NCBI GenBank assembly: GCA_019649035.1 | Contig: BMAT01008641.1 | Location: 261,279-290,742, forward strand | Direction: 5' to 3' | Source of the DNA: Elysia marginata | Lineage: Eukaryota > Mollusca > Gastropoda > Plakobranchidae | DNA length: 29,464 nucleotides | Part shown: in pieces, positions 1 through 11,900 of the stretch | Position numbering within the stretch: position 1 is the stretch's first letter | Layout: every line of letters starts with the position of its first letter | Program-made: the position numbers and the translations under genes | The notes under the pieces: model-generated | The model's input: only the letters and a program-made list of their open reading frames with translations | The model's database searches: none | Told to the model about the DNA's origin: nothing

Positions 1-275
1 ACAGAGCTAGAAACAGTAGCGGTAGCACATCAACCGATGGTAATAAAAGTAGGTAATTCAAGGCCATCTGAGATTATGTTGAGCATAACTGGGGCAAGGT
101 GAGTACCATAGCAGTCATTTAATACGTCAATGCTGAGTAACAGAGCCAGAAATAGTAGCAGTACCAGAACAACCGATGGTAGTAAAGTAAAGTGGGTAAT
201 TAAAAATCACCCAATTTCATGTTAAGTATCAGAACTAGAAACAGTAGCAGTAACAGGACAAGTCGAACCGACGAA
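1..275. repeat. Diverged tandem repeat, three copies
   Basis: The phrase CAGAgCtAGAAAcAGTAGC recurs with a few changes at about 2, 141 and 230. The first two copies continue through ACCGATGGTA and GGTAATT. The first two are 139 bp apart and the third about 90 bp on, so the units have gained or lost sequence. It lies in an SGSH intron and has no coding potential. Confidence 0.75.
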
Positions 276-392
276 TTTATTCACCTTTTTATCACAAAAA
301 CTAAATTAAAGAAGACAAGAACATTTCTTTTAAAGTAAAATGCCAGAGCTATACTGTGTTGGATTACAGATGCGTTGGCAAACAGTAGTAAA

Positions 393-676
393 ATGAATGC
401 AGCATTCACACATGGTTTGCACTTTCTAAACAGGCTGACATTACAGCATAGAGCATAAAGCAAAACACTAGATATATAGTCATTCTCTAGAACTCCAACT
501 CCTACCTCAGGGTACTTTATAATATTATCATGTTATGAATACAGTATTTAAACATGGTTTCTCCTTTCCAAACAGGCTAAAATCTCACACAGCACAACAC
601 TTTGTCCGTCCTCCTATACCCCTATCTCTATCTCAGATTACTTCATATTAACTTTGTTATGTAATATTTTTCTTCT
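393..676. repeat. 142-bp tandem duplication in an SGSH intron
   Basis: The copies begin at 393 (ATGAATGCAGCATTCACACA) and 535 (ATGAATACAGTATTTAAACA). They share CATGGTTT, AAACAGGCT and a CTCAG..TACTT..AT..TTATG ending, with many substitutions. The second copy runs to within a few tens of bases of the exon A acceptor. Confidence 0.7.
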
Positions 677-690
677 GTGTATGTATAAAG

Positions 691-879
691 AAATCGTCAG
701 CACCGGCTAGCCTCATGGACTTCACCCCAACAGTTCTCGACTGGTTCAACGTGAAGTACCCAGAATATAAACTAAATGGTCAGAGGGTGAAACTGACTGG
801 AAGATCCCTCCTACCTCTGGCCGCCAACCCCGACAACCCTCACTACACCCATACCTACGCTAGCCATCAATGGCATGGG
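691..879 (+). CDS. SGSH: SGSH exon A
   Basis: Encodes SAPASLMDFTPTVLDWFNV through ASHQWHG, corresponding to the LLDLTPTILDWF region of human SGSH. The donor is CATGGG|GTGAGG at 879/880. The 5' edge is uncertain: AG dinucleotides end at 690, 700 and 710, and the pyrimidine tract at 667-680 favours 690 or 700. Confidence 0.85.
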
Positions 880-2356
880 GTGAGGACAAACACTATTGTT
901 TTGCTACTGATTTCGATGCTAGATTAGACAATTATTAAAGTTAATTGGCACCCCTTACACGACCAATAAGCAGCCCAGCCGCAACAATCATGCAATGAGT
1001 ATTTCCTGCTCTGTTACAAGGAGCCAAAGTGTATAATTATTCACTCTAACAAAAACCAGCTTGGCATAAATTTGTATTCTCCCAGTATAGTGTGAGTCAG
1101 TGACCCTGGTCACAACTGAGAGATCAACATCATACTTAATACTGCAGCTCTTTCATGTCTATCCTTTAAAATTAGAGAAGCAAGGGTACCACGGCATAAC
1201 TAAACGATGATCAAGATGAACTCTCTGTATCATATTTTATCTAAAAGTTTTATGTTCAGGCTGTTTCAATAAATTATAAAGTAGTGTTTCTCATAGAGCA
1301 AAGGCAAAGATAAATATAATAAAATATTTTGCTTCTTCTCCCCCACATAGATCACCATGGGGTATCCAATGCGGGTGCTGGTGAACTCTAGATATCGCCT
1401 CATCCACAACATCAACTGGCGAGCACCTTATCCAATGGCCACCCAGATCTATCCTACCAGTGCATTCCAGGGTATTCTCAATGCGTGAGTACCTTTCATT
1501 GGCTAAGATGCTAAAATTAGTGAAGTCCTCTCCTGACTGGACATACCCATTATCATAAAATTTAAACATTTCAAAGTAAGCAGTTGCAAAAGATATTTTG
1601 TTACAGCTCGACCGTGCTTCACAACTGGAGTAATCTGTCTACATGTACCAGCCAATATGCCAAACTTAAATCAGCATTACTATGCAATGACACAGCAATA
1701 TATTACGTTCTCAAAAATCAAATCTGCTAATATCTTTATACCAGTGCAGAAGACAAAGTGAAAATATATAGGTCCTAAGACAAATATCGTGATTTTACAC
1801 ATCTATAAATCTATCGAACTTTCCCTACAAAGACCAGATAGTAGTTTGTCATTTTAATTTTTTTTGCTGGTTAGTAAAAGATATCAAAGGTTAGGATGAT
1901 GTTGATTTTATGGGTCCATTTATTCTCCATTATGATGGTTTGGTTACAGTGGAACTTAATAGTACATCTTCTAACTAGCATCAATATCAGATATTGTACA
2001 CATTTTACAATCATCAAACACCAAACTTTCATTCTCTACAACATCTTTAAAAGTTTCCTAAAATTTGCTGTTTTGTTTATCTATCTTGCAGCACCCGCGC
2101 GGGTAAGCCTACGGGATGGTACAAAACTCTCCACCAGTATTACTACCGCGCTGAGTGGGAACTCTACGACCTCTACACTGACCCCAAAGAGTTGAACAAC
2201 CTGGCCAATGACGCAGGTCACAAGAAGACACTGGAGAGCATGAAGAACAAACTAAATGCCTGGCTAGTGGAGACAAATGATCCCTGGAGATGTATGCCTC
2301 ACAGCGTGTTACTGAAGGGAGAATGCCATCTCATGGACAATGAGTACAAACAGTGA
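691..2356 (+). CDS. SGSH: N-sulfoglucosamine sulfohydrolase (sulfamidase), C-terminal three exons (partial)
   Basis: Lysosomal sulfatase-family enzyme that removes the N-linked sulfate from glucosamine at the non-reducing end of heparan sulfate. Three exons join in frame: about 691-879, 1351-1484 and 2092-2356, with stop TGA at 2354-2356. They encode about 195 residues. The order of landmarks matches the C-terminal part of animal SGSH as I know it: FTPTVLDWF, LTGRSLLP, TMGYPMR, YRLIHNINWR, then GKPTGWYK, YYYRAEWELYD and NDPWRCMP. Donors are GTGAGG and GTGAGT; acceptors are ACATAG and TTGCAG. Phases are 0 and then 2. The catalytic formylglycine cysteine motif and the N-terminal two thirds of the protein must lie upstream of base 1. 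The family assignment is firm; only the first acceptor is uncertain. Confidence 0.93.
1351..1484 (+). CDS. SGSH: SGSH exon B
   Basis: 134 bp with acceptor CCCCCACATAG and donor AATGC|GTGAGT; enters in phase 0 and leaves in phase 2. Encodes ITMGYPMRVLVNSRYRLIHN followed by the NWRAPYP and TSAFQGILNA segments. These align in order with the TMSYPMRSV and FRLVHNLNF part of the human enzyme. Confidence 0.93.
1485..2091 (+). other. SGSH intron B-C
   Basis: AT-rich intron with GTGAGT donor and TTGCAG acceptor. I see no gene, strong repeat or RNA in it. Open frames here are short, and one merely runs into exon C out of frame. Confidence 0.7.
2092..2356 (+). CDS. SGSH: SGSH terminal coding exon C
   Basis: Acceptor CTATCTTGCAG at 2090-2091; enters in phase 2 and completes the codon GC|C. 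Encodes TRAGKPTGWYKTLHQYYYRA, then ELYDLYTDPKELNNLAND, a short helical stretch, NDPWRCMP and a stop after NEYKQ. This is the conserved sulfamidase C-terminus at its usual length, so the gene ends here. Confidence 0.94.
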
Positions 2357-2915
2357 GACACGTCATATAAGATCTAGCTTGGGAGGTATTTTAGTGCTGC
2401 GGAAATAGTTAAATCAGAGACTTTTCACTTCCTTTTTCTTGGGGGCTTTACAAACCATTCTTACAGCCGCATAAATATTTCTTTGAATACTAAACACATG
2501 TCTCTTGTTACTATTTTAATTATGCATTTTTCCCTGCCTTGCTAATATAAACTAAAAACCTTATTCTTCTCCAATCATTAACCTACAAATTTGCGGATTT
2601 ATGTTCAGCAAAATCTCAACTAACTCTGATTTTGTTACAATGTCTAGATTCAAACTAAAATTGGAATTGAAATCTAACTGGTAGAAACTGTCAAAATCAG
2701 ATATCTTCTTCTTACAAAAGTACTACAAAAAAAACAACATGTTTGTCTTACAAAAGCTAAAACCACAAAACATTCTTTTCCCATCCATGTTGAAGGGTTG
2801 AAATGCATAGGACAATTCCTTTTTGGAAAGTTTTACATATATCGGACTCAAAGATCTTAGCACTTACCTGTGGAGGTTATTGGAGTGAGGACCGCGCACA
2901 TTCCTATCCTAGGTC

Positions 2916-2969
2916 TCAGTCTTCCCGTGAGAGCATGGCAGTGGGGATCACCTCGCTTGTGGTCCAATA
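2916..2969 (-). CDS. FAM234B: FAM234 terminal coding exon 14
   Basis: Acceptor CAATTTCAG. In phase 0 it reads YWTTSEVIPTAMLSRED and then TGA at 2918-2916. The exon sequence continues 48 nt to a strong donor, ACAG|GTAAGTG, at 2868/2867. It may therefore carry a 3' UTR intron, or be an internal exon in another frame. The + strand of this stretch is SGSH 3' flank. No canonical AATAAA follows on this strand before 2357; ATTAAA (2520-2515) is the nearest substitute. Confidence 0.55.
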   Translation of the reverse strand, partial: YWTTSEVIPTAMLSRED

Positions 2970-5900
2970 CTGAAATTGTGAAAACTAATGTCATAAACCA
3001 AAAAATATGGTATTTTAAAGCTATAAAAACAGAAATGAATCAGAAAATCAGAAAGGAAAAATTCAAACATAAGTAAAATTCCTGCAAAAAAAATGTCTCA
3101 TGAAAATTTTAAGAGAAGAAAAAATGTGATGGAAACAGGTTTAATCTGACACAAGTCTGGGTTTTAACATTCTGAGAGTTACCAACATTTACCATATCCT
3201 GTCCCCTTGAACAGGTTCGACAAATAAAACTCTAGCTAATCTTTATTCTCAGTTATTCCACTTTCAAAACAATAAAAAATGGTTATATATACAGCAAATT
3301 ATTATATTTATCAGGCTTTTAGTAAAAAAAAAGCCTGAGCAACTTATACCAGATTAACCGGGTTGCCTCTCAAATGTAGGCCTATAAAGCTACATTTTTT
3401 CTAATCAGGATAAAGAAGAATACTCTTTATATTTGTTATAAACTAAAAAACAAAAGATAATATTACAATTCTGCAAGGTATGTAAATTTGCATATATACC
3501 TGAAGTTTACGACAAAAAAAAAGCAACATCTAGAGCTTGACTGTGTGTACACCATGACCAATGAATGGGTGTAAGAAATATTGCTATGATCATCACCACT
3601 GTGGATATTTCTGTTGTCATCCTTGCTACAACTATTTCTATTTTTAGATTTATCATTATCGTTGTTATTGTTGTTGATGCTGTTGCAGTTGTTATTGCTA
3701 TTGTTGTTTTCATTACTTTTGTTATTGTTGCAGTTGTTGCTCATAGTAACTACTAAGCCTTGACCTTTAGTACAAAATTTTAAAATCTTCTTAATTTTAA
3801 ATTTTTGCGTCCATTTCCTTCAGATTCAAATTCAGAGGTTTCCTCTATATATTCACCAAAACTGTTGAAAACAATTTTTAAAAAAGACGTACAACATTCC
3901 AATCAATACAATGTAATTGATTTTAACACAAAAACCTGGATTCAAACTCAAACATATTGTATCGCATGACTCTCTACGTAAATCAGGGTTTTAGGGAACG
4001 GTTGATACAAGAGAGTCAGGGAGTGAACCCTAACTAAAGGCATGTAGTGGGATGACAACAGAGGGGCGTAGTACCGAGGCTCAAGTGAGAGAAGTTTGGC
4101 ATAGAAAACCTGTACATTGCCTGAGAGATAAAGAGTAGTAATAAAACACAGACAGACTTACAGTAACGCCTGCGAGTGGCCTCCACCTCCAGCACCTGTA
4201 GCGGGCTAGCCCTGGTCAGGTGGTCAAACAATAGCACCTCCACCTTAAGGTAGTCCAGGTTCTGGTCACAGCTTGCCTCATCTGAGAGTGTACTGGATTC
4301 TAACATATCACCTGGATAAACACATAAATATAGTTTTCTTATCTTAACTGCTGTCAAAGGCAGGTCTCAAGTTAACTCCCTTCTTTGCTCACCACCTCTC
4401 CCTCTCCCTTTGTGCATCCAAAAAGAGCGTATTATCAAGGCCCATACAAGTAGTGAAAACCTCCAAAATCAAAGTCAAAGTCTGATAATTTAACAATATC
4501 TTAATTCAAATTTCTCCAAGTGTGCGATTTTTTAACTTAAGCTTTGTTAAATTTGGACTCATAATTCAATGTCAATGAAGGTCAATCATGTAAATCAAAA
4601 TTCGTGGAGTTTTCTTCTGTTCTCTAGCAGGTCACGTTTTCTCTAAAAATGAAAGGCTGGTAATGAAAATTCAAGGCACGAAGTTTCCATCCCAGAACCC
4701 ATTCAGTAGTAGCTATGCCTATGTAAACAATTTATTTTGAGCATGTATGCATGAGCAGGGTGACGGAAAAACATGTTATTTTACATAAAAGAGAAAAAGA
4801 GGTGGCTCATAAAATTAACCTAATTCCTTGAGTATAATTCGAATGCTCTTGATTCAAAGTTTTTGTTCATTTCCAAGAGATTTAAATTATGGGGTTTAAA
4901 CTGTATAACTCTTTAACATCTCCTGTCATTCTGTAAAGTTCTTTGAGGGCTTATTTTGGACAGTTCTCCACTTTCTTTGACCAGAATGTACCATCTTCTT
5001 TGATTTATGTTAACTTTTTCTAGTTTCCTATATCTTAAATCATTCCAACTTTTTTCTTTATAATAATAATTGTCTAGCATTCACCAACAGCATGCTTAAG
5101 TATCCCTTACAGGTATTTATATTTATAATAAATGACTAGTTCTAGGTCAACAGTTGTTAAAAATATCTCTGATCTTCATGGCATGGTATCAAGGACAGAA
5201 TAGGGCTATCAAGTGTTTTTTTTTTAATTGTTATCAAATAACTGTATTTAAAAAAAAAAGAAAGTAACAAAAATTATGTGCATAATATATATATTCATTT
5301 CCCTAAAAAAATCAGAAGGCTTTTCTCAGGCTGATTTCTTACTCTGACTTCATCATAATAAATCAACAAAACTTTATACCGAAAATTGGTTTGCATAGTG
5401 GTCTAATTAAAATAACACTCACATTTTTTCTGGAAATCTTCGGCACTTATATTGACAGGAAGATTCATCAGATCAGATGAGGTATCTGAGAAATAGCGCT
5501 TCTGAAAGAATTAAAACATTTTAAAAATCCTATTAGTAATTACTCTTCTTCACTTTGACATTAATTATCATTCTCATTTCTTTTGCTCGTATTTCTTGGT
5601 ACTAATGCTGAAAATTCCATGTTTTCAATCATTTATAGAGATGTAAAATATTAAACGTTCGCAAAAAAAAAAAAAAAAAGAGGCAATTGTCTTTACAAAC
5701 AAAATAATAGTCTACCAACGTACAAGAAAGGAAGAAAAAATACATGATAAAATGACTGAATATCGTCATAGTTTCGTTTCTTTTTGTATTGTTAGCTTCC
5801 TACACATAATTTGCATTTGCATAGCTTTGTCACGATGATCACACACATATTGATCAATAAAGTACTATTCCTTCAACCTTAAAATTATAAAAGAGTGAGG

Positions 5901-8900
5901 GAAAACAATTCTGTTTTGAAAGACAACCTCCAAAATAAATATCTTGGCTTCATTTAGAAAGGGATACCAAATGATTAAAAAAAAAGCCCTGAAAAAAAAG
6001 CCCAAAATTGCATCTCATATCAAAGAACACTGATAGACACAAATTGTGCAAGAAACAATAAAAGGAGGAAAAAAAATTAAAATTAAAAAAATCCTGGGAA
6101 ACCTGATACATGACTCTCCTAAATGTAATGCGTCATCGAGCCCTTTCTAATAGATTTTAGGCGCGTTATAAATACAGCAATTGCATTTATCTTCAAGAAT
6201 CAGATGATAAGCAAGTAAGAGTCAGTGAATCAGAATTAGTGTATCTATAGAAATGTTTTGTGTAGTTTCACTAACCATGATATCAAGACCAGGGTAGGGA
6301 GTAGATGCGTCCAGGGAGGAGTTCCTCCCCACCAGGTTGACCAGAAAGGCACTTTGGGTGACCGTAGATGTTCTCAATGACAAGTCTGTGGTGGAGGGAC
6401 CACTTCTGGAACCTTCCACTGACCACAGCGTGGACCCATCAGCTCCATTTAAGATGAGTGTCTGTAAAAAACAAAACATTACAAAACAGAATAAAACAAA
6501 AGAAAAAAAGAAAACTTGTCGCTGGGTTAGCAAAACGGCAAATCTCAGATTGTTGTGTTTCCGACATCTTTATTAGATCAGGACCCATTTTATGATAGAA
6601 AAATGACATGCCCTGAGGCACTTTTCTTGAATGTAAAAAATGGAAAAAACCATATGTCTTGCAACCAGTCCAAATGACTCTTAAGTCGAAATTGGAAGGT
6701 AGAGAGATATTGGTATCACTGAAAAGCTTATTTTCTCTACATTTAAATACAACAAACAGAAAAGCTCTATCATGCTTCTGTATGAAGTTATATAGCCGTT
6801 TGAAGTTGGCAGGGTTAGGACTTGTGAAATTTCAGAAAGGGGAGAAAACAGCATTATAAGTTTAGACAACTACAAAGGTATTGAGGCCTCAGCAATCATA
6901 CCAATTGATATTAAACACCTAGACAATGAAATTTGAACATCCATCAGGTGTGAAAACTGTTAAGAAATGGTTTTTGTGTCAATGTCTACAATAAAAAAAA
7001 ATTGGCTTCTGATCACCCACTAAACTTTAAAAGCCTATATCTCCAAACTAAGCTTTCCGACTTACGACTCGTTTGGACAGAATGCAAGACATATGTCAGT
7101 GAATGAGACATACACCATTTGTATCTTGGTGATGATTTTTTAAGACCATCAAAACTTAGATAAGCTATTTTACTAGAGCAGTGATGTACCGACAAAAAAG
7201 TTTAAGACTGATTCAAACTTTGGCTACTTTTACATTATAATATTGCAAGACGATGAGCATGAGATCTGTCTCTAATATGAATACATGTTATGTTCATAGA
7301 TCTTAAAAAAAACTTGATACTTGATACATATCATTATATCGTACAATAGTTGAATTTACAGTGATATAAACTTTGTACAAAAAAAAAAAAGATGCGGTAA
7401 TCAAACATTTTGAGATATATAACTATATACAATGTTTGAATGCTCCTTAAAAACCCATACAACATAATAAAAAAACATTTTGAGCTGACTGCTAGAGCCA
7501 CAGACAAATATGCCCTATTACAAGAATAATATTTTTGTCCTCTCCCAACTAACAGCAAACTAACCTATCTGATCAAATAAATTAGGTAGGAAAAGTACAT
7601 CTAGGTAGAAAAACCAGATCTAAAGACAAGAATATAGAGAGATCACCAACCAAAAGCACAAACTTTGTGCCCAGCTAGTACCTAAACCCTAGAAAATGTC
7701 ATTTCGGCCAATGTATAAGCCTTGTAAACAGGAAGTTCATTTCGCTTTAAAAAATACAGTTATAAAAATTATGACACAGATAAAGTATAAGGGAAACTCA
7801 TAGGGGTAAAAATCTTACTTTAAATTTATTTAACTGAAAAATTAAAATACCTTTGAGCAATTGTAGGTGTCCCAGACACCAATGTTAACATGTATTAAGA
7901 AATCAAGGTAGATATCTGTGTTAAAATGACCAGGTGTTGGAGACCTGCAGGAAAATAAAAAACAGATTTGTACATCTAATACAACTATTTTGAAGTCATC
8001 GCGAGAATAAATTGATGTCTATTAACACTTTTTTCAAAATCACAATAAATGACTTTGGGAAAACAAAAGTTAAAAAAAACAAACTTGAGGCATAACTTGC
8101 AAAAATTATTTTTCTTCTTTTACAAGTTATCAAATACAAATGTATAAAATGAAAATTTGCGTCACATCTCATTTCATTATCTTGCCATCATGAAGAAACA
8201 AAATTTTTTAAAACCAAATTGATAAAAATTGCAGCTGCATTTAATGTGGCTGCAAGAAAATTTTTTCCCATTTTGCTATTGGTCCTGTTAAAATTTTTAT
8301 ATTCTAAAGCTAAAAAAAAACCAACAACTGTTGCATGACAGAATGTATTTTTCAAATGAAGAGGAAAATGCAAGAACTGATTTTTTTTCTTATATATCCC
8401 TGTATTTCTTCACAGTACCATTGGCTGTCTTACCTCTAACTTGCCTTTGAGTGCTAAAAAACCATTTTTTCATGCAACACTTCAATTACATTCTAAACTT
8501 TGCCTCTGCTTGATTTAGGTTCAAATATAATACACCATTCTGTAACACGTTCTTTCTTGGTTGTCGCCATTTACTAAGAAATGAATGACTAAGTGTTCTA
8601 AATGAAAAGTCATTGAAAAACTCCATAGTATATTCCATACCCAATAATCTCGGAGCCTTCAAAACTCCTAGACCATTTCTCCAGTAATTTAGCTCCATCA
8701 AGTAAAGTTATTCTTCCTCCAAACTCTGTGACAAGGATATCTGTAGTTCCATCACCATCAGCATCAATTAATACCGGGGGTGAAACAACTCCTTTTTCAC
8801 TGCCACTTTAAAAATGAAAAAAAAAACGGAGATGAAAGAAAGAGATTATATCATGGCAACCTGTATTTTATTAGAACAATTAACGCTTCCATTCATACAG

Positions 8901-11900
8901 AATTGTAGTGTAAATTCGAAAATATGAGAAATGTATGATGAACTTTCTATCATTAATGCTAATGTCTTGAGAGAATGAAATTAGTCATTAATTAATTATA
9001 CAAATTTCTTCATTATTTTTTAGTTGATTCTCATTCTGCTGCTTTATTTTGCTTTCTGTATTTATCCTTCTATATTTTGGCCCCATCTCATTGTTCCTTT
9101 TCACATTTTTTTTACATTTTCATTTAAATTCAGTTTGTAAAAGTTTATATCTAGAAAAAAATTTGTGATAATTTTATCAGTTGAAATAGAGAAAAACAGT
9201 GATAAAGCAAGAAAAAATTGTATTCCACAATGTTCTCCCTAAGTAAGTTTTGCCTGAAAGATCCACCCTACCCATGTAAATTTGTAGATCTATATAGCCT
9301 AGATGGCCATGGTTTAAATTAGCCATAAAACTAAAAAAAAATGTCTCAAAACTTATGAGAGAGATACCTTATTTTTGTATTAACAAATGATTAACATTAA
9401 CCATAACGTCCAAACCTAGCACAAACAAGGACAGGAAACCCACAAATATTGGGGGAAAAGTGTGTAGCGAGAAAAAAGCAAGTATAAAAAATATTTTGAA
9501 TCAACTTAATAAAACTTGAATTAACAATATTGGCTGCTTTAATATATAGAATCTTGAAAACAACCCCCCCCAAAAAAAAAAAAAAAAACAAAAAAAAAAC
9601 GACAAAACACTTGGAACCTTGCCTGGTTAGAAACGCGACTCCATTGTTATCCACCTGTTGAGAACTAATCCAATGATAGAGGTCTTTGTTTTGATGCGAC
9701 AGTTCCTCACCAGTTGCTGTTTTATACAGATCTGGTAATGATATGGCCATCAGATTTCCTGGAAGATAATTTTTTTTTAAAGAATTCTTTTTAGAAAGAC
9801 TGGTGAATGCTATAGTGTTGGCTCTGAATTTCTCTTTAATTAATCCATCACCTAAGAGAAATTATAAGTCTATAAATTTACTTCATTGATACAAAGTCAA
9901 ACGTGCCCAAGGTGACAATTGCAGATTTGATGGACAGGTGGTAGTGATTGGCAATCATGCTTGTAAACCTGTAAAAAACAGTTCATTTCATTTCTGGGGT
10001 TTTTTTTTTATGTGGCAAAAAAAACTTGTCTCTCTGAGTTTCCATTTGTTTCATTTAACCGAAAAATACTTGATAAAATGAAAAATTTAATAGAGAATAG
10101 GAGGTTCTCGGCCGATGGCGTCTAACTGGTTCTTCTCTTGTGAAGAGTGGTTGCGTCGCAGAGTTATTTTAAAGAGATAGTAAATGACACTGAGAACTAA
10201 AAAAGCCGCCCACGGCCAGCCATATTCGTAAGGTGGTCACCATAGAGAACATTAAAACATAGAACAAATTCAAGGGAATCATAAAAAAGTGGTCGCCAAC
10301 ACAGGTGGTCACCCTAGACAGTTTCGACTGTACTTGCTTCAAATATTTATTACAAGAACTTGCAGTAAACTCAATGTCATATACTTTTTTAAAAACGCTA
10401 TATAAAAATATGAGATGGATATGATTCAATTAAATATTATAAAGTTTGTATCTAAAAGCTAAACTGCATAAAATGTAACAAAGGTTTTTATTTTAATTTA
10501 TATCAACTGCTGATACAAAATATGATTAATCACATTTAAAAAGAAATATCTTTTAACCATCAAACTCCCCTCTTTATTTAAGGCAGGCTAAAGTCAGAAC
10601 TTTCAACTAGACTATATTTCAACGTTTAAACAGGGCACACATAGCCATCACCAGGAGAAAGCTAAAAGCCAGGGCAGGAGTTGTCTGTAGCAGGGTTGGA
10701 GGGAATGTTTTGAAAGTTAAGCACTAGAGTAAAGGCTTTTGGAGGCAGCTGGAATTTCCCTGTCCTCTAAAGGCAGACTAAATTCATGATACAAGTTTCA
10801 AAGGGTGAATCTCTGTGAATCAAAAGCCCAAACTCTTCCAGTACTGAAAATAATAATACTTTAAAGTAAGGTAAAAAAACAACCCACTAACCTGGACTGA
10901 TTTTGTTGCCAGAGCCAAAAAGAATGTAAACTGCTCCAGCATTGGTGATGTACTTCACAGGTGTAGTCGAGGTGCCCCAACCCCCTGGAATATCTAGATA
11001 AGAATTTCCTATAGGCCTTCCTGACTTGCCAGAAATGAGAACAAGACGGCCTGCAACTGGTGACTCTGTCTGAAAAATATTTTAATCAAGGTCTAACTGA
11101 GTGAAAATAATGGTATGCTTTATGAAATTGGTATGGCATTAAGTGCAATATTTCAAAAGTCTTTTTTCCTTGTAAACTGGACACACAGTTAAAAATTCCT
11201 GGAGAAAAAAACGACACATGTCATATGAAACATTCTGTGAAATTTCTCCCACAAAGGTTTAAAACCACCCAATATAGCTCCTCAACTTATCAAGTATTAT
11301 TTAAAAGTTTATTTATTTAAGCTTGTTTTGATATTGTTTTTGATAAGATTTTGTGTACCTGGGTAATTTTGTGACAAGTGCTGTTTTGCCATCTTTGGTT
11401 ATGTAAACCTAAAACAATGCGATAGAGTTTGAGAAACTTCAATATGATTATTGGAAACTAAGACAGCATATTTCGAAGATTTTGAAGAATGTAATTCTTT
11501 CACCACTATAACGCCAAACTTCAATATGATTATTGGAAACTAAGACAGCATATTTCGAAGATTTTGAAGAATGCAATTCTTTCACCACTATAACACATAG
11601 CTAATAGTTCATGGAACTTTGGGTTTAATACAATCAAAAATTTTATAGACAACATTCTACGCCGTGCTGTCTAGCTTGGAAGGTAAATGTAGATAATAAC
11701 TTACAAGTTGCGGTTTGTATGAACCAAAAAAAAAAAAAGCTTTGCATTGATCAGATTCAGCAAGGCACGATAAAGATTAATGATAGGTGATTCAACAGTC
11801 TTCCCTTACTTTAATTATCTTCATAAATAAAGAACAAAGGTTCAAAGTGGAGCCTCTCAATTAAAAGACCTTTTAGAGATCACCAGTCTTCCGTGACTTT

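Noticed and set aside
1291-1569. 92-codon - strand frame over SGSH exon B
   Set aside because: It is the antisense shadow of a well-supported SGSH exon.
3463-3756. Asn-rich, Thr-rich and V/I-rich frames on both strands
   Set aside because: All are readings of the same decayed trinucleotide repeat in an intron.
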